Positions 38,917 to 46,036 of a stretch of DNA of 64,000 bases are shown here, piece after piece. The DNA is from Caldicellulosiruptor saccharolyticus DSM 8903 (GTDB lineage: Bacteria; Bacillota; Thermoanaerobacteria; Caldicellulosiruptorales; Caldicellulosiruptoraceae): NCBI RefSeq assembly GCF_000016545.1, contig NC_009437.1, forward strand, positions 1,343,501-1,407,500, written 5' to 3'. A program made the translations under genes and the position numbers. Each line of letters starts with the position of its first letter. Positions within the stretch are counted from its first letter, which is position 1. The notes beneath the pieces are model-generated. The model searched no databases. It had not been told where the DNA came from and saw nothing but the letters and a program-made list of their open reading frames with translations.

Positions 38917-39198
38917 ATGGTAGCTGATGATAGAAAAAATGTAAAGTCAAAGTTTCACAATGTTCTTATAGAAAATAGAGAAAAGATTACAATAAACGGC
39001 GTTGACGATGTTGAAAGCTTTGACGATAATAACGTCATGTTGGTGGTTGACGAAGAACTTCTCATCATCAAAGGATTTGATTTAAAGATAAACAAAATCA
39101 ATACAGAGACAGGAGAGGTATTTATAGAAGGTCAAGTTTATTCACTTGAATATGGTGAGCCGCCCAAAAAAGGACTGATTGGAAGACTTTTTAAGTAA
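38917..39198 (+). CDS. yabP: sporulation protein YabP
   Basis: 93 residues. The pattern VLIENREKITINGVDDVESFD and the LIIKGFDLKINKINTETGEVFIEG core are typical of YabP/YqfC-type spore proteins. In Bacillus it is needed at the engulfment or cortex stage. I start at ATG 38917 with AAAGGA before it. It precedes yabQ, and an upstream in-frame start at 38890 overlaps the promoter zone. Confidence 0.88.
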   Translation: MVADDRKNVKSKFHNVLIENREKITINGVDDVESFDDNNVMLVVDEELLIIKGFDLKINKINTETGEVFIEGQVYSLEYGEPPKKGLIGRLFK

Positions 39199-39211
39199 AG
39201 AGGCTGAAAAA

Positions 39212-39529
39212 ATGCAGGGTGTTTTTGATCAGCTTTCAGACTTTCTTTCTTGTTTGATTATTGGGGCGGTAGTTGGATTAATATACGATACCTTCTTTTT
39301 CAAAAAAATCTTGAAAAGGCGCAAAAGAGATTTACTATTTTTTATGTCTTCTACTTTATCCACTATTGCAGTAATTTCATGTTTGTATTTTATAAACTAC
39401 TATACTATTAGATGGTATACATTTTTGGCTATCGTGTGTGGTTTTTGGCTCTACAAAAATTCAATATCTTTTTTCTACAAAAGTATTTTAAGAAGCGTGA
39501 ACAAAGTTTTATCTTTTACCAAGAAATAA
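39212..39529 (+). CDS. yabQ: spore cortex biosynthesis protein YabQ
   Basis: 105 residues with three hydrophobic helices (LIIGAVVGLIYDTFF, LSTIAVISCLYFI, FLAIVCGFWLY). YabQ is a mother-cell membrane protein needed for cortex formation. ATG 39212 has GAGG upstream; TTG 39179 would overlap the end of yabP. Identification rests on topology and the conserved yabP-yabQ-divIC order plus the GLIYD motif. Confidence 0.85.
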   Translation: MQGVFDQLSDFLSCLIIGAVVGLIYDTFFFKKILKRRKRDLLFFMSSTLSTIAVISCLYFINYYTIRWYTFLAIVCGFWLYKNSISFFYKSILRSVNKVLSFTKK

Positions 39530-39582
39530 TTTGTGATAAAATATAACTACACTTTTTGGAATACTCAAAAGGAAGACAAGCT

Positions 39583-39882
39583 GTGAAAAAGATTTTTAAA
39601 GTAGTAAAAAGGCTTTTTGTACTTGCATTTGTAATACTTTTTTTAATATATTCTGTGACAACAGTTGTAAAACAACATATGATTTTGCAACAGGTAAAAG
39701 CTCAACAATATGAGACAATCAAGCAAATTGAAAAACTGAAAAAAGAAAATGAATATTTAAGAAGACTTGCCCAGTATGTCCAGACAAAAGAATACATCCA
39801 GCAGGTTGCACGAGAAAAACTTGGGCTTGTAGGAAAGGATGAGATTGTGTTTATTGACAAGAATAAAAAGAGAAAGCAATAA
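39583..39882 (+). CDS. divIC: cell division protein DivIC/FtsB-type (septum formation initiator)
   Basis: 99 residues: one membrane helix (LFVLAFVILFLIYSVTT), then a coiled coil (QYETIKQIEKLKKENEYLRR) and the ending YIQQVAREKLGLVGKDEIVFI, the signature of the family. It is part of the divisome with DivIB and FtsL. GTG 39583 follows AAAAGGA. Position after yabQ agrees with Bacillus. Confidence 0.9.
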   Translation: MKKIFKVVKRLFVLAFVILFLIYSVTTVVKQHMILQQVKAQQYETIKQIEKLKKENEYLRRLAQYVQTKEYIQQVAREKLGLVGKDEIVFIDKNKKRKQ

Positions 39883-39895
39883 AGGAGGCTTTTTT

Positions 39896-40264
39896 GTGTC
39901 GGTTAAAAAAGGCGGTGTAGTGGAGGGAAAGGTAAAGAGTATAACAAAATTTGGTGCATTTGTGGAGCTTCCAACTGGTGTAGTCGGACTTGTTCACATC
40001 TCAGAGATTGCAAATGAATATGTTGATGACATCAGAAAATATCTAAAGGAACAGCAAACTGTCAAGGTAAAGGTGCTTGACATCAAAGAAAATGGGAAGA
40101 TAAGTCTTTCGATTAAAAAAGTAAATGAGGTAGGAAAATCTAAAAGATCTTTAGAAAGGAAAAATAAAGATACTGACTTTGAAGCAAAACTTTCAAAATT
40201 TCTAAAAGACAGCAACCAGAAACTAAGCGAGTACAACAAACGATTTGACGGCAAAAGAGGATAA
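39896..40264 (+). CDS. S1 RNA-binding protein, YabR-like
   Basis: 122 residues. An S1 domain fills residues 5-75 (GGVVEGKVKSITKFGAFVEL, GLVHISEIA, VKVKVLDIKENGKISLSIK), then a charged tail. It follows divIC as yabR does in Bacillus. The role is RNA binding, possibly on ribosomes; the target is unknown. GTG 39896 has AAAGGAGG, an excellent site, so the longer frame from 39839 is rejected. Confidence 0.88.
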   Translation: MSVKKGGVVEGKVKSITKFGAFVELPTGVVGLVHISEIANEYVDDIRKYLKEQQTVKVKVLDIKENGKISLSIKKVNEVGKSKRSLERKNKDTDFEAKLSKFLKDSNQKLSEYNKRFDGKRG

Positions 40265-40297
40265 AGCCTGTTTTAAAATCAAAACAGGCTTTTAATT
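40264..40297 (+). terminator. terminator after the yabR-like gene
   Basis: AAGCCTGTTTT pairs with AAAACAGGCTT around a 6-base loop, followed by TTTAATTT. It ends the yabP-yabR unit. Confidence 0.8.
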
Positions 40298-40345
40298 TAA
40301 GAAGGTATGTCAAAAAAATATCAAAGAGGATGAGGAGGATAAAAA

Positions 40346-41005
40346 TTGTTTAAAAAAAAGAACGTCTCTCTTGCGGTTGTAAGAAGACTGCCAAGGTATT
40401 TGCGGTATGTAGAAGATTTGTTAAACCATGACATTATGAGGATTTCCTCATCAGAGCTAAGCCAAAGGATGGGGTACACAGCTTCTCAGGTAAGGCAAGA
40501 TTTTAACAACTTTGGCGGGTTTGGTCAGCAAGGGTATGGTTACAGTACTCAGGTTCTCTATGAGAACCTTGTTAAAATATTAGGGCTTGATAAAAACTTC
40601 AAGATGATAATTGTTGGTGTGGGCAATTTGGGACAAGCTTTAGCAAATTACGCCAATTTTTATAAAAAGGGATTCAGACTTGTGGGACTATTTGATGTCG
40701 ACCCTCAAAAGGTTGGGAAGAGTATCAGGAATATAAAGATACAGCATATTGATGAGCTCAAAGATTTTATAAAGAAAAACGATGTTGACATTGGAGTTTT
40801 ATGTGTGCCATCAGAAGTTGCTCAAGAGGTTGCAAATCTGATGGTCGAAGGCGGCATCAAAGGAATCTGGAATTTTACTGCAAAAGAGATTGAGGTAAAA
40901 GATGATGTTGTTGTGGAAAATGTCCATTTGATAGACAGTCTGATGGTACTATCGTATAAGTTAAATGAAAAACTGCTTGAAAAGCAGGAAGCAAGTCAAA
41001 AATAA
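40346..41005 (+). CDS. rex: redox-sensing transcriptional repressor Rex
   Basis: 219 residues. A winged helix (SSSELSQRMGYTASQVRQDFNNFGGFGQQGYGY) is followed by a Rossmann NAD(H) fold (IVGVGNLGQALANY). It represses fermentation and energy genes unless NADH is high. TTG 40346 with GATGAGGAGGA upstream. It is likely cotranscribed with thrC, 21 bases on. Confidence 0.96.
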   Translation: MFKKKNVSLAVVRRLPRYLRYVEDLLNHDIMRISSSELSQRMGYTASQVRQDFNNFGGFGQQGYGYSTQVLYENLVKILGLDKNFKMIIVGVGNLGQALANYANFYKKGFRLVGLFDVDPQKVGKSIRNIKIQHIDELKDFIKKNDVDIGVLCVPSEVAQEVANLMVEGGIKGIWNFTAKEIEVKDDVVVENVHLIDSLMVLSYKLNEKLLEKQEASQK

Positions 41006-41026
41006 ATTCTATTGAGGTGGCAAAAC

Positions 41027-42508
41027 ATGGAGTTTGTGAGTACGCGAGGAGACCAGAAGGTGCTCTCAAAAGAAGCAATTTACCTTGGAATAGCAAACAA
41101 TGGAGGGCTTTTTACCCCAGTTAGTATACCAAAAATTGATTTTGAGCATTTAAAAGAGCTAAATAGTTACAAAGAAGTTGCAAGGTATATCTTTTCACTT
41201 TATCTTACAGACTTTTCTAAAGAAGAGATTGATGATTGTATAGAAAAAGCATATGCAACTGGTAAATTTGATACAAAAGATGTAGTTGAGCTAAAGAAGC
41301 TTGACAGTAGCCTGTTTGCGCTTGAGCTTTGGCATGGGCCAACTTATGCCTTTAAAGATGTTGCGCTACAAGTGCTGCCACACCTTTTGATAAGGTCAAT
41401 GCCAGATAGCTATAAAAAAGCACTCATATTGGTTGCAACATCTGGCGATACAGGAAAAGCTGCCCTGGAGGGTTTTAGAGATGTCGAGAAGACCAAGATT
41501 GTAGTCTTTTATCCCTCTGAAGGTGTGTCTGACGTACAAAAAAGACAGATGACAACTCAGGAAGGCAAGAACACTTATGTTGCAGGGATAATAGGCAACT
41601 TTGACGATGCTCAAAGTGGTGTAAAGGAGATCTTTACAAATCCAAGATATGTAGAGACCATTAATAAAATGGGCTATTTTTTCACATCAGCAAACTCTAT
41701 AAACTTTGGGCGACTTTTGCCTCAGATTGTCTACTATATCTGGAGCTACTTAGAGCTTTTGAGAAATGGATTTATAAAGGAAAGTGAAAAGCTAAACTTT
41801 GTTGTGCCAACAGGGAATTTTGGAAATATCTTGGCTGGGTACTTTGCAAAGCGTATGGGCCTTCCAATAAATAGACTTATTGTTGCATCAAACATAAACT
41901 CTGTTGTTTCTGATTTTATTAAAACAGGTATTTATGACAGACGAAGAGAGTTTTATAAAACAATATCACCATCTATGGATATATTGGTTGCCAGCAATTT
42001 AGAAAGGCTTTTGTACTTGGTCACAGGCAACTTTGAGATGGTGAAAAAATACATGTTAGATTTGAGAGAGAATGGGTATTTTAAAGTTGAAAATGATGTT
42101 TTAAAGTCAATACAATCAGATTTCTGGGGAGATTTTTCAACAGATATTGAAACTAAAAAGGCAATAAAACGAGTTTACAAAGAGTTTTCTTATCTTATTG
42201 ACACGCATTCAGCAGTCGGATTTGATGTTTATAGAAAATACCACGATAAAACTTCTGATGTGACAAAGACAGTAATTTTGCAGACTGCAAACCCATACAA
42301 GTTTGCCAAGGATGTTCTCAACGCCTTGTTTGATGATGAATATAATAATATTGATCCGTTTGAAGCAGTCGAAGTTCTGTACCAAAAAACAAAGGTCGAT
42401 ATTCCAGATGGAATAAAGAGACTTTTGTCAAAAGCGGTCTTGCACCCTGATGTGATTGAAAAAGACAAAATGTTTGATTTTATCTTAGAGAAAATAAAAG
42501 ATAACTGA
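41027..42508 (+). CDS. thrC: threonine synthase
   Basis: 493 residues, the long-type PLP enzyme converting O-phosphohomoserine to threonine. The PLP lysine lies in GPTYAFKDVALQ, and LVATSGDTGKAALEG binds phosphate. ATG 41027 follows GAGGTGG; ATG-like starts further up lack a site. Other threonine genes are not present in the window. Confidence 0.94.
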   Translation: MEFVSTRGDQKVLSKEAIYLGIANNGGLFTPVSIPKIDFEHLKELNSYKEVARYIFSLYLTDFSKEEIDDCIEKAYATGKFDTKDVVELKKLDSSLFALELWHGPTYAFKDVALQVLPHLLIRSMPDSYKKALILVATSGDTGKAALEGFRDVEKTKIVVFYPSEGVSDVQKRQMTTQEGKNTYVAGIIGNFDDAQSGVKEIFTNPRYVETINKMGYFFTSANSINFGRLLPQIVYYIWSYLELLRNGFIKESEKLNFVVPTGNFGNILAGYFAKRMGLPINRLIVASNINSVVSDFIKTGIYDRRREFYKTISPSMDILVASNLERLLYLVTGNFEMVKKYMLDLRENGYFKVENDVLKSIQSDFWGDFSTDIETKKAIKRVYKEFSYLIDTHSAVGFDVYRKYHDKTSDVTKTVILQTANPYKFAKDVLNALFDDEYNNIDPFEAVEVLYQKTKVDIPDGIKRLLSKAVLHPDVIEKDKMFDFILEKIKDN

Positions 42509-42559
42509 AGATAGTTTAAAAGAAGTGTACAAAAATATAAAAATTTAAGCTAAAAAGGG

Positions 42560-42587
42560 TTGAAAAACGAGTTTTTTGTGCTAAAAT
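42560..42587 (+). promoter_or_regulatory. promoter for the magnesium operon
   Basis: TTGAAA (42560-42565) and TAAAAT (42582-42587) with a 16-base spacer. Transcription would begin around 42594, directly ahead of the M-box. Confidence 0.55.
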
Positions 42588-42613
42588 AGAAGTTGAAAAA
42601 AGTGAATATTGCA

Positions 42614-42770
42614 GAAATATCTCGGTAGGCGAGGCTCCTACAGGGATATAGGCTGCTGCCGCGAAAGATTGGAGACAATCTGAGCTGGTAAACAGGTTTT
42701 GCCGAATCCAAGGCATAACCTAATGCAGCTTTTTATGCCGTGTAGTGCCAAAGCTTGTACGAGGTAGCTA
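42614..42770 (+). promoter_or_regulatory. M-box (ykoK) magnesium riboswitch aptamer
   Basis: The hallmark segments are TAGGCGAGGCTCCTACAG, GGCTGCTGCC, TAATGCAGCT, and the 3' strand ATGCCGTGTAGTGCCAAAGC. At high magnesium the compact fold holds the 3' strand, so the downstream terminator forms. At low magnesium the 3' strand is free to make the antiterminator. It is followed by a terminator and the two-gene magnesium operon, which confirms the call by context. Confidence 0.95.
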
Positions 42771-42830
42771 AAAAGGGTAAAGTGTGCTTTCACCTCGTTT
42801 TAAGCTTTGGGTGAAAGCACTTTTTGTTTG
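42748..42830 (+). terminator. M-box expression platform (antiterminator and terminator)
   Basis: Terminator: GTGCTTTCACC (42784-42794) pairs with GGTGAAAGCAC (42810-42820), followed by five T. Antiterminator: CCAAAGCTT (42748-42756) and ACGAGGT (42759-42765) pair with AAGCTTTGG (42802-42810) and ACCTCGT (42792-42798). The two are mutually exclusive, and the antiterminator takes the 3' strand of the aptamer. This is a fully readable OFF switch at high magnesium. Confidence 0.92.
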
Positions 42831-42888
42831 TATGCAGAATTTAGTCTCACCTTTAAAACTTTTATGAGTAAAGGAGATGATAGGACAG

Positions 42889-42984
42889 ATGGATTCTGGT
42901 CCTGTGAGTAGACAGGATTGGGGAAAAGAAAAAGTGAAAAGATCTTTTTCAAAAGAGTGGAGGGGTGCTAACTTGCAGACTTGA
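42889..42984 (+). CDS. 31-codon leader peptide candidate upstream of the mgtE-like gene
   Basis: ATG 42889 opens a 31-codon frame (MDSGPVSRQDWGKEKVKRSF at its start) with AAAGGAG 12 bases upstream; ATG 42877 in frame sits too near that site. The codons TGG AGG GGT GCT AAC, residues 24-28, are exactly segment A of the pairing switch. A ribosome reaching there would cover A. No homologue is known to me. Salmonella mgtA and corA have unrelated leader peptides, so the principle has precedent. Confidence 0.45.
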   Translation: MDSGPVSRQDWGKEKVKRSFSKEWRGANLQT

Positions 42985-43097
42985 TAGTCGAAAGCAAGTA
43001 ACGAGGGGCTTTTTGTCCCTTTTTACAGATAGATTTTGAAAACCTATTTAGCACCCCTCCACAAAAGGAAAAACTAATTTAAAAGGAGGGGTGCTAA
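42958..43097 (+). promoter_or_regulatory. three-segment RNA switch over the mgtE-like ribosome-binding site
   Basis: A: TGGAGGGGTGCTAA (42958-42971). B: TTAGCACCCCTCCA (43048-43061), the perfect complement of A. C: GGAGGGGTGCTAA (43085-43097), complementary to B over 13 bases, and containing the Shine-Dalgarno GGAGGGG eight bases before ATG 43099. B can pair with A or with C, not both. B-C hides the ribosome-binding site; A-B frees it. A small hairpin (cttgc/gcaag, 42972-42998) and GGGGC/GTCCC with T5 lie between A and B. Confidence 0.8.
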
Positions 43098-43098
43098 G

Positions 43099-44349
43099 AT
43101 GGCTAATGTCACAAGTTTTTACCTCAGCAGAGTTATTGGCAACAAAGTATACTCAGAAGACAAAAAAGTTCTGGGAAAACTCGAGGATCTAATTGTTGAT
43201 GCAAAGAATATAAGGCCCAAAGTAATTGCTGCAAAAGTAAAGAGAGGAAAGAATGTCCAAATAGTAGACTTTTCGTTCTTTATAATTTACAAGGAAAAAG
43301 GGCAATATGTAATTGAGGCCAGGAACTTAAAGCCGATTGATGTGCAAAAAGAAGATACGATAATGCTTGTAAAGCATATCCTTGACAAGCAGATAGTTGA
43401 TATGAACGGCAGAAAGGTTGTAAGAGTGAATGATATAAGACTTGCAATTTTATCAACAGGCGTTTATGTAATTGCAGTTGATATTGGATTAGAAGGGTTG
43501 TTGAGGAGGCTTGGCCTTGCAAAACCTCTCAAAAAGGTATTAAAACCTCTTGGCAAAAGCATCCCATCTCGGCTCATCTTATGGGATGACGTTGAGCCTC
43601 TTGCATCACCGCGCTCGGATTTAAAACTTTCAACCACATACTCAAAGCTCTCAACTTTGCATCCGTCGGATTTAGCAGATATCATTGAAGAGCTTGACAA
43701 AAAGACTCAAGCATATGTATTTTCAACTTTGGACGAGGAAAAGGCAGCAGATGTTTTGGAAGAACTTGATGTTGAGGCACAGCGAAATGTTCTCGAGAGT
43801 CTTCCTGTTGAAAAGGCTGCAGATTTGCTTGAAAAGATGCCAGCAGACGAGGTTGCAGATATATTGGATGAGATAAAAGAGGAAAGAGCAGAAGAACTTT
43901 TAAACGAGATGGAAAAAGAGGCATCAGAGGAAGTAAAAGAGCTGATGGAGTACCCCGAGAACACTGTTGGAAGTATTATGACAACAGATTTTATTGCATT
44001 CAAGACCCATTTTACAGTTGAGCAAACAATAGAAGAACTAAGACGTTTAAAGCCAGAGCCAGATGAGATTTACTATTTATATGTGATTGACAATGAAGAG
44101 AGGCTTTGTGGTGTTGTGTCTTTGCGCGACTTGGTAATTTCTGAGCCACAAACTCCACTTTATGAGATTATGAGCAGAAATGTTGTGTATGTAAAAGATA
44201 TGGACAATGTAAACTCTCTTGTAGAGATTATTTCAAAATACAGCTTATTGGCTGTCCCTGTGGTTGATGATGACAAAAGACTAATTGGTGTTGTGATAAT
44301 AAATGACATAGTTTATGAACTACTCAAAGTACGAAAAAAATTAGTATAG
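43099..44349 (+). CDS. MgtE-type cytosolic magnesium-sensor protein without membrane domain
   Basis: 416 residues. A PRC-barrel-like N-terminal part (YLSRVIGNKVYSEDKKVLG) is followed by the MgtE N domain of repeating LEELDVEAQRNVLE-type helices at about 195-280 and two CBS domains at about 290-410 (VGSIMTTDFIAF, MSRNVVYVKDM). The five membrane helices of MgtE are missing and no hydrophobic segment is seen, so it cannot be a channel by itself. It probably senses magnesium and gates the transporter next door. The M-box, the A/B/C switch and GGAGGGG control its expression. Confidence 0.9.
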   Translation: MANVTSFYLSRVIGNKVYSEDKKVLGKLEDLIVDAKNIRPKVIAAKVKRGKNVQIVDFSFFIIYKEKGQYVIEARNLKPIDVQKEDTIMLVKHILDKQIVDMNGRKVVRVNDIRLAILSTGVYVIAVDIGLEGLLRRLGLAKPLKKVLKPLGKSIPSRLILWDDVEPLASPRSDLKLSTTYSKLSTLHPSDLADIIEELDKKTQAYVFSTLDEEKAADVLEELDVEAQRNVLESLPVEKAADLLEKMPADEVADILDEIKEERAEELLNEMEKEASEEVKELMEYPENTVGSIMTTDFIAFKTHFTVEQTIEELRRLKPEPDEIYYLYVIDNEERLCGVVSLRDLVISEPQTPLYEIMSRNVVYVKDMDNVNSLVEIISKYSLLAVPVVDDDKRLIGVVIINDIVYELLKVRKKLV

Positions 44350-44383
44350 TCAAAGTTATTGACGGCAAATGAGGTGATAGAAG

Positions 44384-45637
44384 ATGCCACAGATATCAAA
44401 AGAGCAGCGGCTTAAAAGGATACTTTTCATATTAAGTGTTATTGGACCGGGACTTGTGACTGCAACTGCTGATAATGATGCATCTGGAATTGCGACATAC
44501 GCAATGGTTGGTGCAATGTTTGGCTATAAGATGCTTTGGGGATTATTTTTGATAACAATAAGTTTAGCAGTTATTCAAGAAATGGCTGCACGAATGGGTG
44601 TTGTGACAGGGAAAGGTCTATCTGACCTTATTAGAGAACACTTTGGTGTCAAGATGACATTTTTTGCGATGATTACCCTGCTTATTGCTAATCTTACAAC
44701 AACAATTGGCGAATTTGCAGGTATTGCAGCAAGTCTTGAGATATTTGGAGTCTCAAAATATATCTCTGTTCCTTTAACAGCTATTTTTGTATGGTATATT
44801 ATAAACAAAGGTTCATATAAAAAAACAGAGAAATTTTTTCTTGCTCTCATGGTAATATATATAAGCTATATAATTTCAGGTTTTTTAGCAAAGCCGGAGT
44901 GGAAAGAGGTATTTAAAAATACATTTGTTCCTTCTTTCAGTTTCAATTCAAGTTTCATTTTAATTTTTATTGCAATGATAGGAACCACAATTACTCCTTG
45001 GATGCAATTTTATCTGCAATCATCTGTTGTTGACAAGGGTGTTGATGTAAAAAACCTCAAATACCAAAGATGGGATGTGTTTTTAGGAGCGTTCTGGACA
45101 GATTTTATTGCATTTTTCATTATTGTAGCAACAGCAGCAACCTTGCACAAACATGGGATTGTGATTGAGACAGCAGAAGATGCAGCAAAAGCTCTTCAAC
45201 CCTTTGCAGGAAAATATGCATCAGCACTTTTTGCAGTTGGACTTTTTGGGGCATCACTATTGGGAGCGCATATTTTACCTTTATCTACTGCATACGCTGT
45301 AACTGAGGCTTTTGGATTGGAAAATGGACTGAACAAGAAGATGAGAGAAGCTCCAGTTTTTTATGGTTTAATACTTTTGTTCATTGTCATAGGAGCAGGT
45401 GTTATTTTACTTCCAAATATTCCTTTGATAAAACTTATGATAATTGCTCAAGAAATTAATGGTATATTGCTACCAATAATCTTGATTTATATGTTAAAGC
45501 TGACAAATGACAAAGAGATTATGGGGGAGTATGTAAATTCGAGGACATTTAATATAATTGCGTGGATAACAGTTGTATTTATAATAATTCTCACATTAAT
45601 ACTGCTTGTCGAGCCTTTCTTAGGTGTGTTAAAATAA
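44384..45637 (+). CDS. NRAMP-related magnesium transporter (NrmT type)
   Basis: 417 residues with about 11 membrane helices. Helix 1 carries TATADNDASGIATYA where NRAMP manganese/iron carriers have DPGN, and helix 6 carries GTTITPWMQFYLQSS where they have the metal-binding MPH. Loss of that methionine fits the NRAMP-related magnesium transporters (NRMT) described in clostridia. It lies 34 bases after the MgtE-type sensor protein under the M-box. Aluminium or other NRAMP variants are the alternative. Confidence 0.85.
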   Translation: MPQISKEQRLKRILFILSVIGPGLVTATADNDASGIATYAMVGAMFGYKMLWGLFLITISLAVIQEMAARMGVVTGKGLSDLIREHFGVKMTFFAMITLLIANLTTTIGEFAGIAASLEIFGVSKYISVPLTAIFVWYIINKGSYKKTEKFFLALMVIYISYIISGFLAKPEWKEVFKNTFVPSFSFNSSFILIFIAMIGTTITPWMQFYLQSSVVDKGVDVKNLKYQRWDVFLGAFWTDFIAFFIIVATAATLHKHGIVIETAEDAAKALQPFAGKYASALFAVGLFGASLLGAHILPLSTAYAVTEAFGLENGLNKKMREAPVFYGLILLFIVIGAGVILLPNIPLIKLMIIAQEINGILLPIILIYMLKLTNDKEIMGEYVNSRTFNIIAWITVVFIIILTLILLVEPFLGVLK

Positions 45638-45676
45638 ATCAACATTTGATTTTTAAACTATTACACAAAATAAAAA

Positions 45677-45769
45677 TGGCGGAGAGAGTGGGATTCGAAC
45701 CCACGGTACCGCTTTTGGCGGTACGCGCGATTTCGAGTCGCGTGCCTTCGACCACTCGGCCATCTCTCC
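45677..45769 (-). tRNA. tRNA-Ser (anticodon CGA)
   Basis: Read on the minus strand it begins GGAGAGATGGCCGAG and ends with the T-loop GGTTCGAATCC, acceptor TCTCTCC, discriminator G and an encoded CCA. The anticodon loop is CTCGAAA, giving CGA. A long variable arm (GTACCGCC-AAAA-GCGGTAC) is the serine class feature. It decodes UCG. Confidence 0.97.
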
Positions 45770-45794
45770 GCCTCTTTTTATTTTTGCACTATCG

Positions 45795-45823
45795 ATTATA
45801 ATCTATCTTTTGCTCATTTTCAA
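45795..45823 (-). promoter_or_regulatory. promoter for tRNA-Ser
   Basis: On the minus strand TTGAAA (45823-45818) and TATAAT (45800-45795) with a 17-base spacer, about 25 bases before the tRNA. Confidence 0.65.
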
Positions 45824-45845
45824 GACAAAGATTTTCATTTTGCAA

Positions 45846-45874
45846 TTGACAATTCCACAAAATAGAAGTAATAT
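45846..45874 (+). promoter_or_regulatory. SigA-type promoter for fhs
   Basis: TTGACA (45846-45851) is exact consensus, and TAATAT (45869-45874) follows after 17 bases. The leader to fhs is about 155 bases. TTGTGAAC near 45892 is a possible half operator of unknown meaning. Confidence 0.6.
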
Positions 45875-46036
45875 ATTTATTAAAGTGAATATTGTGAACA
45901 AAATTGTGCACCATAATAAAGTGCTAATACATGAGAGACTTTATTACCCAACTTTAAGGAGGGTGTTTACGAGAGGTTTATTGTAATCAAGGAGAGATTT
46001 TTGCAAAAGACATATCAAAAGGCAAGGTGATCTTGT

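Noticed and set aside
45780-46036. THF riboswitch or Rex operator ahead of fhs
   Set aside because: None of the conserved THF-aptamer segments is present, and the TTGTGAAC half-site has no matching second half.
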